Positions 19,001 through 25,096 of a stretch of 25,660 bases of DNA are shown here, piece after piece. The stretch lies in contig USIK01000003.1 of NCBI GenBank assembly GCA_900554775.1, positions 1 through 25,660 on the forward strand, given 5' to 3'. Made by a program: the position numbers and the translations under genes. The notes beneath the pieces were generated by a model, which saw only the letters and a list, made by a program, of their open reading frames with translations, was not told the origin of the DNA and ran no database searches. How positions within the stretch are numbered: the stretch's first letter is position 1; each line of letters opens with the position of its first letter. The DNA is from an uncultured Oscillospiraceae bacterium (GTDB lineage: Bacteria; Bacillota; Clostridia; Oscillospirales; Acutalibacteraceae).

Positions 19001-20333
19001 AGTGTGAAGGAACTTTATTTTCGTCCATAACAGGGCCAAGCACGACTATTCTCGGCTCCATTATGTTATCTTTTTTATACTTATAGCCGTCTGTATATGT
19101 TGCTAAATAGCTTTTGTAATTTTCAATATCAGTGGTATTATAGCCGTTTTCGTATTTAAGGATAGCTGTTTTCAATCCGTTAACTTTGGTCGTTGGAATA
19201 AAATAAATATTTGGTTTTGAAAAGCCGAATTTTTTAAACCCTTTTTCATTGGGTGTAAATTCAGCAGTTCCATTCTCGCCATAAATTCCGGCTCTGTTAT
19301 ATGAAGACGAACTGCCATGGTATGCTTCAACAGATTCTTGGCTAGGTTTGGTTGCATATTCAGTGTAAGTCTCATCAAAAGTAATTGAGTGGTTTTTATA
19401 GTTACCGTATGATGAAAACTCTTTGTAAGAAAGCGTAGATTCATTTTTTGTAAGGTAAACCTCAAATTTGTAATATTCACCGTTATTTTGGTCTTTGAAA
19501 TCGTGTTTTACGGTTCCGCCCAAGCCTTTGTTAATTTGTATCTCTTTAACACCATTTGTGTCAATTTCTTTATATTTTTCATATTTCTCAAAAGATCCTG
19601 TGTTTTCATCGTAGCTTGGGTTAATTTCAGCGCCATTAAGAGTTATAATTTTTGATTTGTTATTTGGAGGATATTCATAAATGGTTTTATGCCTTACATA
19701 AAACACATATTTTCCCTTTGGAACGTTTTTTCGCGGTGTTAATACTTGCTTGATAGTATTTTCTTTATCTTTGACAGGTTCAAACCAATCAAAGTAAGGC
19801 GAGCCAGAATAGGTTATTTCGCAATCTTTGTTTTTGCTGATATTTTTGAAGGATATGGTTGGGGTTTTTGAATTATCTTGTAGTTGGAAGTTTTCTACTT
19901 TTATTATTATTTTGCCGGTATCAGCAAGGGGCTGAGGAGTTACTTGGCATGTATTTGCGAAATTTTCGCCATTGACAGTTATGTCGTGGAATTTGTAGCT
20001 ATCTTTTGCTAAAGCTTCAATTTCGAGTGTCGAATCATAAGGGATGTCTTTAAGAGTTATGCTGCCATCGTCTTCAACCATAACGTTTGAGCCTTGATGT
20101 TTGGTGCCGTTAACTGTGTAGTAATAATTAACGTTAATAGTGTCGCTTAAAAGAGTGTTTTTTTCCAGTGGCTCTTCAGTTTGGCTGGTGCTTTGAGTTC
20201 CCGCTAGTTTGAGCATAACATCTTTTTTAATCAGTTGGCCGTTAAAATCTATTTTCAAAACTTCCGATCCTGTTACGGTTATGCTGGAAGTAATGTAAGT
20301 TTGGTTCGGGTCAACATTGTCATTTTCGTCCAC
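16050..20333 (-). CDS. Central segment of the giant surface protein (tandem beta-rich modules)
   Basis: This segment is in the same frame as the signal-peptide segment and lies 11 codons past its TAA. The apparent GTG start at 20333 has no SD, so it is not an independent gene. The 1427 residues are rich in Lys, Asp, Glu, Asn, Ser and Thr and alternate strand-like patterns typical of Ig-like surface modules. The clearest modules are at its C-terminal end: units beginning RQLKVGFPE, DFTISFPAQND and TRTITFTDYDD, each containing a YG- or YKD-type turn and ending in a strand such as ITIKILGVG. Family assignment beyond a bacterial surface repeat protein is not possible by eye. It ends at TGA in KITID-stop-ISLNTYTLTF. 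Confidence 0.6.
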   Translation of the reverse strand: MDENDNVDPNQTYITSSITVTGSEVLKIDFNGQLIKKDVMLKLAGTQSTSQTEEPLEKNTLLSDTINVNYYYTVNGTKHQGSNVMVEDDGSITLKDIPYDSTLEIEALAKDSYKFHDITVNGENFANTCQVTPQPLADTGKIIIKVENFQLQDNSKTPTISFKNISKNKDCEITYSGSPYFDWFEPVKDKENTIKQVLTPRKNVPKGKYVFYVRHKTIYEYPPNNKSKIITLNGAEINPSYDENTGSFEKYEKYKEIDTNGVKEIQINKGLGGTVKHDFKDQNNGEYYKFEVYLTKNESTLSYKEFSSYGNYKNHSITFDETYTEYATKPSQESVEAYHGSSSSYNRAGIYGENGTAEFTPNEKGFKKFGFSKPNIYFIPTTKVNGLKTAILKYENGYNTTDIENYKSYLATYTDGYKYKKDNIMEPRIVVLGPVMDENKVPSHFIKFPVSADGATLSVDTSETVKKCTDGYVVRCNESTSETSVSHSNSFTFKVTNNITAENEDLMIKISSTPYKLRQITGEFTDGNFEISVEDNIYTCTIKNISEDLEINVEKYNVEQQTKEIKFNCPGLKITDKQDVSYNFSNGGSVSVIDSEREYKFKTELKEGFELEKDDNGKDITLAVKISETGEKLNLGDDGYYTVTWEENTSGAITVEITGVKFKSEKPTVEVVTNLSELEYYHYVTTEEGKTEPAKINTKNQENGNAIVSNDNLTPGKNMIFYVLDPNMSDLNATVLGSETTKLLEFKALDNDSSSYIKAKSNKKSAKIFEVTIGNFEESCKISIYKKDQEAITHYWTLTKSFEIVPNVNPSESEGKVIEGIFDQSQASNVQINYQKDSNDGTFKPSPEVFDFNVSSLNSNIYKLENGKYDCKFYSDKELTKEIDLTKFQSQDNPILSKKEDPSTNNLKWKIDISNRDFESSIPAASEYISVKGEVDYTKKVNYVYEKIYVGVILKPVKQFNIHFSYNLDGNSDVINYSKPLYSNYKGIKVTNITAEPITDDDNGQVITYKIIDGTDFDPKTDTVVTEGEKSFAISLTEGFLYDDVVVASSKIESVPTIPQENTALSKLFKYPVISDLGNKDSFKIDNVYSKDIYIHVKNLKQRQLKVGFPEQYMEGTDIRLMVTDDDGNTTEKNSNVESYETASYGETLKIRSRAKEGYKTDEISEFILYAPNGAAYTFIYIGDNIAGPDPTQTEDSSWTVRNSQKLSKIVNEVRYKFSIDRGELVFDVEFQGIKSNFDVQLRRRKKDFTISFPAQNDSITVRNLSGEEINGSVSKSYKDSFSFSITPATGIDITNIVVKDTDENVYNLVNGYYTISSVEKDITIKILGVGKETRTITFTDYDDLTYLDSNDKTIGESVNVEYGSSYEFKIDFGEAISQLKGKEGAISIHLTNISSSELNDDQIEYDYKSRKCVIKNLTENSKITID

Positions 20334-20363
20334 TTGGCGTGTAATAATATTTCCTGTGGCGTC

Positions 20364-20705
20364 TTAATCATAAACATAAAGCCTTATGAAAGAGTCCACT
20401 CCGCTTTCAGAGAGTATTTTAAAATCTCCTATTTTCGAAGCTGCATAGAAGCTGTTGAATTTTACGAGGAAGTTTAGTTTGCTGCCTGATGCAACTGATT
20501 TATACTTGACTCCGTCAGTTAAGCCTTGCGGCTTACCGTCAATTAAATATTCAATTTTATCTATGCCAACATTTTTTTGCGGCAAGCCGATTTGATATGT
20601 TCGTATGGATGCGGCCTGTGCAAAATTTGAAAAAAAGTACAAAAAACAAACTAATATAGCTAAAACTGGACCATAATTAAGAATTTTATTTTTTTTAAAC
20701 AACAT
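20364..20705 (-). CDS. N-terminal segment of the giant surface protein (signal peptide plus first module)
   Basis: This 113-codon segment begins with Lys-rich residues, a hydrophobic core (PVLAILVCFLYFFSNF) and a probable signal peptidase site after AQA-A near residue 31, followed by a short beta-rich stretch. It ends at TAA in the sequence LYVYD-stop-DATGN. The same frame continues for another 1437 codons without interruption. A TATAAT at 20743-20748 on the minus strand may be its -10. If termination is efficient, the cell would export only an 80-residue fragment. Confidence 0.6.
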   Translation of the reverse strand: MLFKKNKILNYGPVLAILVCFLYFFSNFAQAASIRTYQIGLPQKNVGIDKIEYLIDGKPQGLTDGVKYKSVASGSKLNFLVKFNSFYAASKIGDFKILSESGVDSFIRLYVYD

Positions 20706-20742
20706 ATCTTAAAACCTCCAAGTTTATTGTTTCTCCCTATTT

Positions 20743-20748
20743 ATTATA
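20743..20748 (-). promoter_or_regulatory. Possible -10 of the surface gene
   Basis: TATAAT on the minus strand about 40 bases before the ATG at 20705, with no convincing -35 at normal spacing. The 136-base divergent spacer (20706-20841) otherwise holds only the two SD sequences and AT-rich DNA. Confidence 0.35.
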
Positions 20749-20841
20749 AGTATACTGATTTGATAAAATATTTCAAGATATTTTAGCATTATTTTATATT
20801 AATTTTATATATTTAAATTAATTTTAAAAGGAGATTTTTTT

Positions 20842-21747
20842 ATGGACAAAATGTTTCCGAAAAATAAAAATTTCACGCATTTTAACAGAAAATTTTTGAT
20901 AAATAATCTTGTGAAAGAATATGATTTTCTTTTTTCAGGCAGGATTGGCCAGAGCCTTTGCGGCAGAAGCATAGATTTCATAAGGCTTGGGAATCCAAAT
21001 AAATCAAATTTGTGGGTTTGCGCTCACCATGGCATGGAATGGCTCACATCTATGGTAGTTTTAAAATTTTTGAAAGAAGTTTGCGATAAAATAAAAAATA
21101 AGCGGTGCTTTTGCGGGATAAACCTTGAAAAAAAGTTCGATGAAAAGGGCCTTGTTATAATTCCTTGCCTTAACCCTGATGGCGTTGACATTTCTCTTCA
21201 AGGTCCGGCCGCTGCGGGGATTTTTTATCGTTTTGTTGAAATGTCGAGCCGTGGGAAAAGCAGATTTTGGCAGGCGAATGCTAGGGGAGTGGACCTTAAC
21301 CACAACTACAGCGCGGGTTGGAACGAATTGCATAGCATGGAAATTAAAAACGGGATTATCAAACCTTGCTCAACGAGATTTGGCGGTGCACGGCCTCTTA
21401 GTGAACCTGAAACGATTTATTTGACTATTTTTTGCAAGAAAAATAATTTTTCAAGTGCCATAGCTTTTCACAGCCAAGGCGAAGAAATATACTGGGATTT
21501 TGGCCCTAAAACCCCGAAAAATTCCCGAGAAATTGCCGAGGTTTTAGCGGTTGCTTCAGGCTACACAGTCAGCAAACCCGAGGGCCTTGCTGTGGGTGGA
21601 GGTTTCAAAGATTGGTTCATTGAAACTTTTAGCAAGCCTGCCTTTACAATCGAGCTTGGCAAGGGGCAGAACCCTCTCCCGGCTTCGGATTTAGACTCCG
21701 TTTACAAAAAAGCCGAAAAGATGCTTTATATAGCTTCGTTTATTTAA
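20842..21747 (+). CDS. M14-family zinc carboxypeptidase
   Basis: M14 metallopeptidases remove C-terminal residues. In bacteria many act on peptidoglycan peptides, for example gamma-D-Glu-diamino acid cleavage. Seen in the 301-residue product: zinc ligands His63 and Glu66 in HGMEW (the HxxE motif) and His210 in AFHSQG; the substrate-binding text PCLNPDGVDI and GVDLNHNYS; and the catalytic Glu271 in TIELGKG. There is no signal peptide and no LysM domain, unlike many secreted members, so it probably acts in the cytoplasm on recycled or imported muropeptides. That role is inferred. ATG 20842 has AAAAGGAG about eight bases upstream. It is divergent from the surface gene and has a separate promoter region from the phosphohexomutase gene downstream. 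Confidence 0.9.
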   Translation: MDKMFPKNKNFTHFNRKFLINNLVKEYDFLFSGRIGQSLCGRSIDFIRLGNPNKSNLWVCAHHGMEWLTSMVVLKFLKEVCDKIKNKRCFCGINLEKKFDEKGLVIIPCLNPDGVDISLQGPAAAGIFYRFVEMSSRGKSRFWQANARGVDLNHNYSAGWNELHSMEIKNGIIKPCSTRFGGARPLSEPETIYLTIFCKKNNFSSAIAFHSQGEEIYWDFGPKTPKNSREIAEVLAVASGYTVSKPEGLAVGGGFKDWFIETFSKPAFTIELGKGQNPLPASDLDSVYKKAEKMLYIASFI

Positions 21748-21762
21748 AGTTTTCTTGAATTC

Positions 21763-21791
21763 TTGAATGAATAAACTTTTTATGATAAAAT
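21763..21791 (+). promoter_or_regulatory. Sigma-A promoter of the phosphohexomutase-ispE unit
   Basis: TTGAAT (21763-21768), a 17-base spacer and TAAAAT (21786-21791) preceded by TGA, an extended -10. Its form matches the promoter at 10497-10525 closely. Confidence 0.65.
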
Positions 21792-21827
21792 GCTCTTGTT
21801 AACGAACAACGAAATGAGAGATATTTT

Positions 21828-23477
21828 ATGAACATTGATGAAATATACAAATCTTGGGTTGAAAATGTTCATGTTCCTGAGATTCAAAGAGAGCTTTTTA
21901 AAATAAAAGATAATCTTGAGGAAAAATATGAGCGTTTTTACAAATCTTTGGAATTCGGCACAGCGGGCATAAGGGGAATAATGGGCGCTGGAACAAACAG
22001 AGTGAACGTTTACACTGTGGGGAGAGTCACGCAGGGCTTTGCGAGTTATCTTCTCAAAAAATTCAGGAATCCTTCAGTGGCAATTTCTTATGATTCAAGA
22101 ATTCGCTCCAAAATGTTTGCGTATCTTGCGGCTAGAATCATGGCTGCAAACGGAGTTAAGGTTCATTTGGTTTGCGAAACACAGCCTACTCCGTTTTTAT
22201 CCTTTGCAGTGAGGAAGCTCGGGTGCAGCGCAGGAGTAATGATAACCGCCAGCCATAACCCCAGCCAATATAACGGCTATAAATGCTATGGCAAAGACGG
22301 CGCGCAGATTACCGAAGAAATTGCAAAAGAGATTTATGACGAAATATCCAAAGTTGACATTTTCTCGGGCGTTAAAAAGATGAGAATTCAGCAAGCTTTC
22401 GAGGAAAAGCAGGCTTTGTTTATGAATAAAAACGTGGTTGAAGAATACCTTAATTGCGTTACTAATCAAAAAATAAACAACACCGATTTTTCTCACCTTA
22501 ACGTGGTTTACACCCCTCTTAACGGTTCAGGCTGCAAGCTTGTTTGCAAAGCCCTTGAAATAATTGGGGTTAAAAATCTTAAAGTTGTTTATGAGCAAAA
22601 ATACCCCGACGGCAACTTCACGACTTGCAGGCTGCCGAACCCAGAATATTTAGATGCTTTTAACTTAGCAATTAAATATGCCGTAAGATCAAAAGCCGAT
22701 ATTATAATTGCAACCGACCCAGATTCCGACAGAATGGGCGTTTGCGCCAGGCACAAAGGGGAATATAAGCTCATCACCGGCAACCAAATTGGCATTTTGC
22801 TTTTCTATTACATTGTTAAAAAGAAAAGGGAGTTCATTGATTCTACGGTTAGGCCTGTGGTTGTTAGAAGCCTTGTTAGCAGCAAAATGATTGACGCCAT
22901 TGCGAAAAAAGAAAATTGCGAGGTCATAAGCGTCCCGACGGGCTTTAAAAACATTGCAAAAGAAATTGCCAAGCTTGAATCAAGCGGTAATCTTTCGAGC
23001 TATCTTTTCGGGTTTGAAGAAAGCAACGGCTACTTAAGCGGAACTTATGCGAGGGATAAAGATGCCGTTTCTGCCACTGTTTTGATGTGCGAGGCTGCTG
23101 CGTATTTCAAAAGGAATAACCTCAGTTTGATAGACGCCTTGGCGAAAATTAGCGAAAGATATGGCCATTACGGCGAGAAAAATTTGAGCTTTGAGTTCAA
23201 AGGTTCTAAAGGCAAGGAAAAAATGGACAAGATCATTTCGAATTTCGAAAGTTTGATTCCTGAAAGCATGGGCGTGATTTCGGTTAAAAAAGATTTTGGA
23301 ATGCTTAGTTTAGAGCTTGAAAACAAAAATGAAATCGTGGTTCGCCCTTCGGGAACTGAGCCGAAACTCAAAGTTTATATTTTAGCTCATGAAAACAGCG
23401 AAAAAGAGCTTTCCGAGAAGCTTAATGTGCTTTCTGAAAGCATGGAAAAAATAATAAATGAATTTAGCGGTGAATAA
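21828..23477 (+). CDS. Alpha-D-phosphohexomutase (phosphoglucomutase/phosphomannomutase)
   Basis: Enzymes of this superfamily shift phosphate between C1 and C6 of glucose or mannose phosphates through a phosphoserine. Products feed envelope polysaccharides and glycogen. In the 549-residue protein: GTAGIRGIMGAG near the N-terminus; the catalytic loop TASHNP with Ser142; the magnesium-binding loop DPDSDR at Asp297, Asp299 and Asp301; the sugar-specificity loop FGFEESNGY; and the phosphate-binding loop RPSGTEPK near the C-terminus. This places it in the PgcA-like group. GEESNG-type loops with Glu-Ser favour glucose and mannose, but I cannot choose between them. It is likely cotranscribed with ispE, three bases downstream. 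Confidence 0.93.
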   Translation: MNIDEIYKSWVENVHVPEIQRELFKIKDNLEEKYERFYKSLEFGTAGIRGIMGAGTNRVNVYTVGRVTQGFASYLLKKFRNPSVAISYDSRIRSKMFAYLAARIMAANGVKVHLVCETQPTPFLSFAVRKLGCSAGVMITASHNPSQYNGYKCYGKDGAQITEEIAKEIYDEISKVDIFSGVKKMRIQQAFEEKQALFMNKNVVEEYLNCVTNQKINNTDFSHLNVVYTPLNGSGCKLVCKALEIIGVKNLKVVYEQKYPDGNFTTCRLPNPEYLDAFNLAIKYAVRSKADIIIATDPDSDRMGVCARHKGEYKLITGNQIGILLFYYIVKKKREFIDSTVRPVVVRSLVSSKMIDAIAKKENCEVISVPTGFKNIAKEIAKLESSGNLSSYLFGFEESNGYLSGTYARDKDAVSATVLMCEAAAYFKRNNLSLIDALAKISERYGHYGEKNLSFEFKGSKGKEKMDKIISNFESLIPESMGVISVKKDFGMLSLELENKNEIVVRPSGTEPKLKVYILAHENSEKELSEKLNVLSESMEKIINEFSGE

Positions 23478-23480
23478 AAA

Positions 23481-24017
23481 TTGAAACTTAAAGCATATGC
23501 TCCGGCGAAAATAAATTTGGGCCTTGAAATTCTTTCGAAACGGCCTGATGGCTACCATGATGTTGACATGATAATGCAAAGCATTAATCTTTTCGACGAA
23601 GTGACTGTGGAAGAAACTTCGGATGGGAAAATTTCGGTTTTTAACGAGAAAAATACCGGCTGCCCGCAAAATGAAGACATTGCTTTCAAGTGTGCGGATT
23701 TATTTTTCAAAGAAACGGAAATTCCTTTCAGCGGAATAAAAATTCACATTAAGAAAAATATTCCCATAAGTGCTGGTCTGGCAGGCGGGAGTGCAGATGG
23801 TGCGGCGGTTTTATCGCTTTTAAACCGTATGTATGATGAAAAAGTTTCTTTGAGTAGGCTTCTTAAAATGGGTGAGAAGGTAGGTGCGGATGTTCCTTTT
23901 TGCATTTTGGGCGGAACGGCAAGGGCCACGGGCAAAGGAACTGAAATTAGGAAGATTCCTGCGTTTGATGGTTATTTCCTGGTGCTAACAAAGCCTGGAA
24001 TTTCCGTTTGCACTTAA
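23481..24017 (+). CDS. ispE: IspE N-terminal part (4-diphosphocytidyl-2-C-methyl-D-erythritol kinase), ends at an in-frame TAA
   Basis: IspE phosphorylates CDP-methylerythritol in the MEP isoprenoid pathway. This part holds the GHMP-kinase N domain: APAKINLGLEI with the substrate-contacting Lys, RPDGYHDVDMIMQ, the ATP-binding loop PISAGLAGGSADGAAV, and GADVPFCILGGTARATGKG with the catalytic Asp. TTG 23481 lies three bases after the phosphohexomutase stop, so translation is coupled. Codon 179 is TAA, right after PGISVCT. In relatives this position is followed by a residue and then the E-x-Y/A-Y text of the second domain, and here KAYLLFDSAQ continues in the same frame. The full frame is 289 codons, the length of a normal IspE. 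See the companion segment at 24027-24350. Confidence 0.85.
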   Translation: MKLKAYAPAKINLGLEILSKRPDGYHDVDMIMQSINLFDEVTVEETSDGKISVFNEKNTGCPQNEDIAFKCADLFFKETEIPFSGIKIHIKKNIPISAGLAGGSADGAAVLSLLNRMYDEKVSLSRLLKMGEKVGADVPFCILGGTARATGKGTEIRKIPAFDGYFLVLTKPGISVCT

Positions 24018-24026
24018 AAGGCTTAC

Positions 24027-24350
24027 TTGCTTTTTGACAGCGCTCAGATTAAAGATTTTAAAAGCTTTGAAAAAATGGAAGAAAGCTTGAAAGATGCCGA
24101 TTTTACCGGTTTTTCGGGCAGCGTTTTTAACAGGTTTGAGGAGTTGGTTCAAAGCAGCGAGGTTTTCAAGCTAAAAGAAAAAATGCTTGAGTTAGGCGCA
24201 GCTTCTTCGCTCATGAGCGGCAGCGGGCCGAGCGTTTATGGCGTTTTTGAAGATGAAAATATGGCGCTAAGATGCTTTTCAGAAGTTAAAAAGCTTTACC
24301 CGCAAACATTTTTATGTAGGCCGATTGACCACGGCGTAAAAATAATATAA
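24027..24350 (+). CDS. ispE: IspE C-terminal part, in frame with the N-terminal part
   Basis: This segment continues ispE in the same reading phase after the TAA at 24015-24017. It carries the GHMP C domain, including the conserved glycine-rich LMSGSGPSVYGVF near its end and a normal C-terminus. The TTG at 24027 could in principle be a reinitiation site ten bases past the stop, but no SD is visible. A two-piece enzyme is possible, as is readthrough, but a nonsense mutation or a consensus error is simpler. A bidirectional terminator follows 11 bases after the stop. Confidence 0.75.
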   Translation: MLFDSAQIKDFKSFEKMEESLKDADFTGFSGSVFNRFEELVQSSEVFKLKEKMLELGAASSLMSGSGPSVYGVFEDENMALRCFSEVKKLYPQTFLCRPIDHGVKII

Positions 24351-24361
24351 ATAAACAGAAA

Positions 24362-24409
24362 AAGAGTATTTTCTTGCACTCCAAGGGGCTGGAGTAAGAA
24401 AATACTCTT
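24362..24409. terminator. Long bidirectional terminator hairpin
   Basis: A 14-bp stem (24362-24375 with 24396-24409) continues into a further 6-bp stem (ACTCCA/TGGAGT) after a two-base bulge. It is T-rich on both sides, TCTTTTT on the plus strand and CTTTTTCT on the minus strand. It ends ispE on one side and the Asn-rich gene on the other. Confidence 0.85.
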
Positions 24410-24424
24410 ATCTTTTTAGTTTAA

Positions 24425-24565
24425 TTAGTGGCAATTTTTAGAATTGCTTGTGTTTTTAGAATTGCTTGTGTTTTTAGAATTGCTGGTTTGGTTTTTCTGG
24501 TTTGTTTGGTTTCTTGCATTGCTTGCATTTGTGTTGTTTGAATTTGTTGAATTGTTATTTTTCAT
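24425..24565 (-). CDS. Asn/Ser-rich 46-residue peptide
   Basis: The start ATG 24565 is eight bases after a strong GGAGG (24574-24578), inside a CCATGGAGGTG element. Seventeen of 46 residues are Asn and most of the rest are Ser, Thr, Lys and Gln. There is no hydrophobic segment, and the C-terminus is NCH. The end contains the hexapeptide NTSNSK in tandem, encoded by 18-bp DNA repeats. I do not recognise a named family. Small hydrophilic Asn-rich peptides are common in spore-forming clostridia and a spore-related role is conceivable, but this is only an impression from composition. It follows the two GG-leader genes on the same strand and may share transcription with them. Confidence 0.65.
   Translation of the reverse strand: MKNNNSTNSNNTNASNARNQTNQKNQTSNSKNTSNSKNTSNSKNCH
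24435..24484 (-). repeat. 18-bp tandem repeat (2 full copies plus 14 bp)
   Basis: The unit TTTTTAGAATTGCTTGTG occurs at 24435-24452 and 24453-24470, with 14 matching bases from 24471. It encodes the repeating NTSNSK at the C-terminal end of the Asn-rich peptide. Because the unit is a multiple of three, copy-number change would lengthen or shorten the peptide without shifting the frame. Confidence 0.9.
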
Positions 24566-24571
24566 TTTTTT

Positions 24572-24661
24572 CACCTCCATGGTGATATTATTTGCCCGTT
24601 GCTTTCTGAATATACCGAAAAACGAAAGTAATTTTTTAGCAAACAAATATCCATGGAGGTG
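24572..24661. repeat. Inverted repeat around the Asn-rich gene's SD
   Basis: CACCTCCATGG (24572-24582) is exactly complementary to CCATGGAGGTG (24651-24661). The similarity weakens outward on the minus strand over about 12 further bases (GCAAATAATATCA against GCAAACAAATAT). The roughly 40-base interior is AT-rich. The minus-strand arm contains the SD of the Asn-rich gene. The plus-strand arm drives nothing obvious. Confidence 0.7.
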
Positions 24662-24682
24662 TGATTCATTTTATATTTATTT

Positions 24683-25033
24683 TTAGCTAGATTCTAGTTG
24701 ATTGAATGCTATGTCTGTGCTAAAGCCGCATCCTGCACCAAGGCATGCGCCTGAAGCTGCGCCGAGAACTGCCCCGCCTACTGCTCCGCCTACGAAGCCT
24801 GCTGCAGTGCCTGCTACTATTACTTTTGCTTTTTCAGCCAAGCTCATGTTTTTTCCGTCAGTGTGTTTTTTTGCTGCTTTTGCTCCGTTTATTGTACCAA
24901 ATACTAATCCTATGGAGGCTCCTATTCCTGCGCCTTGAGAAGCTAGTACTGCAGACCCTGCTTTAGTGCAGGAATACTGGCCGCCTGACACCATTTCTAA
25001 TGATTCGTCGTTTAACTTTTCAATTTTTAACAT
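24683..25033 (-). CDS. Bacteriocin-like peptide precursor with double-glycine leader, Gly/Ala-rich core
   Basis: Residues 1-18 follow MLKIxKLNDExLExxSGG, the double-glycine leader cleaved by C39 peptidase domains of bacteriocin ABC exporters. The predicted 98-residue core is Gly/Ala-rich, with GxxxG-type patterns (GAGIGASIG, VGGAVGGAVLGAASG) typical of membrane-inserting class II bacteriocins, and a central charged stretch (KKHTDGKNMSLAEKAK). Three Cys are present, with no lanthionine-enzyme genes nearby. ATG 25033 has AAGGAGG seven to eight bases upstream and an almost ideal promoter (25068-25096). It may be one half of a two-component pair with the upstream gene. No exporter or immunity gene is obvious in the window. 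The core is long for class II bacteriocins. Confidence 0.8.
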   Translation of the reverse strand: MLKIEKLNDESLEMVSGGQYSCTKAGSAVLASQGAGIGASIGLVFGTINGAKAAKKHTDGKNMSLAEKAKVIVAGTAAGFVGGAVGGAVLGAASGACLGAGCGFSTDIAFNQLESS

Positions 25034-25067
25034 TTTTATTTCCTCCTTGAAACAATTATTTCAGTTG

Positions 25068-25096
25068 ATTGTATTACACTTTATTAAAAATGTCAA
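25068..25096 (-). promoter_or_regulatory. Sigma-A promoter of the Gly-rich GG-leader gene
   Basis: The minus strand reads TTGACA (25091-25096), a 17-base spacer and TACAAT (25068-25073), matching 6/6 and 5/6. The -35 overlaps the stop codon region of the upstream GG-leader gene, so the two genes can be expressed separately. Confidence 0.8.

Larger units (their letters stand above)
14304..20705 (-). pseudogene. Giant secreted repeat protein gene, interrupted by two in-frame stops (or read through)
   Basis: The reading frame runs in one phase from ATG 20705 to TAA 14304, 2133 codons, broken only by TAA at 20364-20366 (codon 114) and TGA at 16050-16052 (codon 1552). There is no frameshift at either point, and no SD precedes the in-frame restart codons. 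Read through, the product has an N-terminal signal peptide, well over 1500 residues of beta-rich extracellular modules of about 85-110 residues, a helical linker, a terminal beta domain and one C-terminal membrane helix with a Lys/Glu tail. There is no LPXTG motif. The start has TTGGAGG eight to nine bases upstream, and a terminator closes the gene. The likely role is a cell-surface adhesin or structural protein. Whether it is a recent pseudogene, contains sequence errors, or is decoded by readthrough cannot be told here. Confidence 0.7.

Noticed and set aside
14304..20333. Three independent surface-protein genes
   Set aside because: All three segments share one phase, the second and third have no SD, and only the first has a signal peptide and only the third a membrane anchor.
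24702..24966. Open frames on the plus strand, Pro/Ala- or Leu/Arg-rich
   Set aside because: They are the antisense of the Gly/Ala-rich GG-leader gene and have no SD. Their composition follows from its codons.
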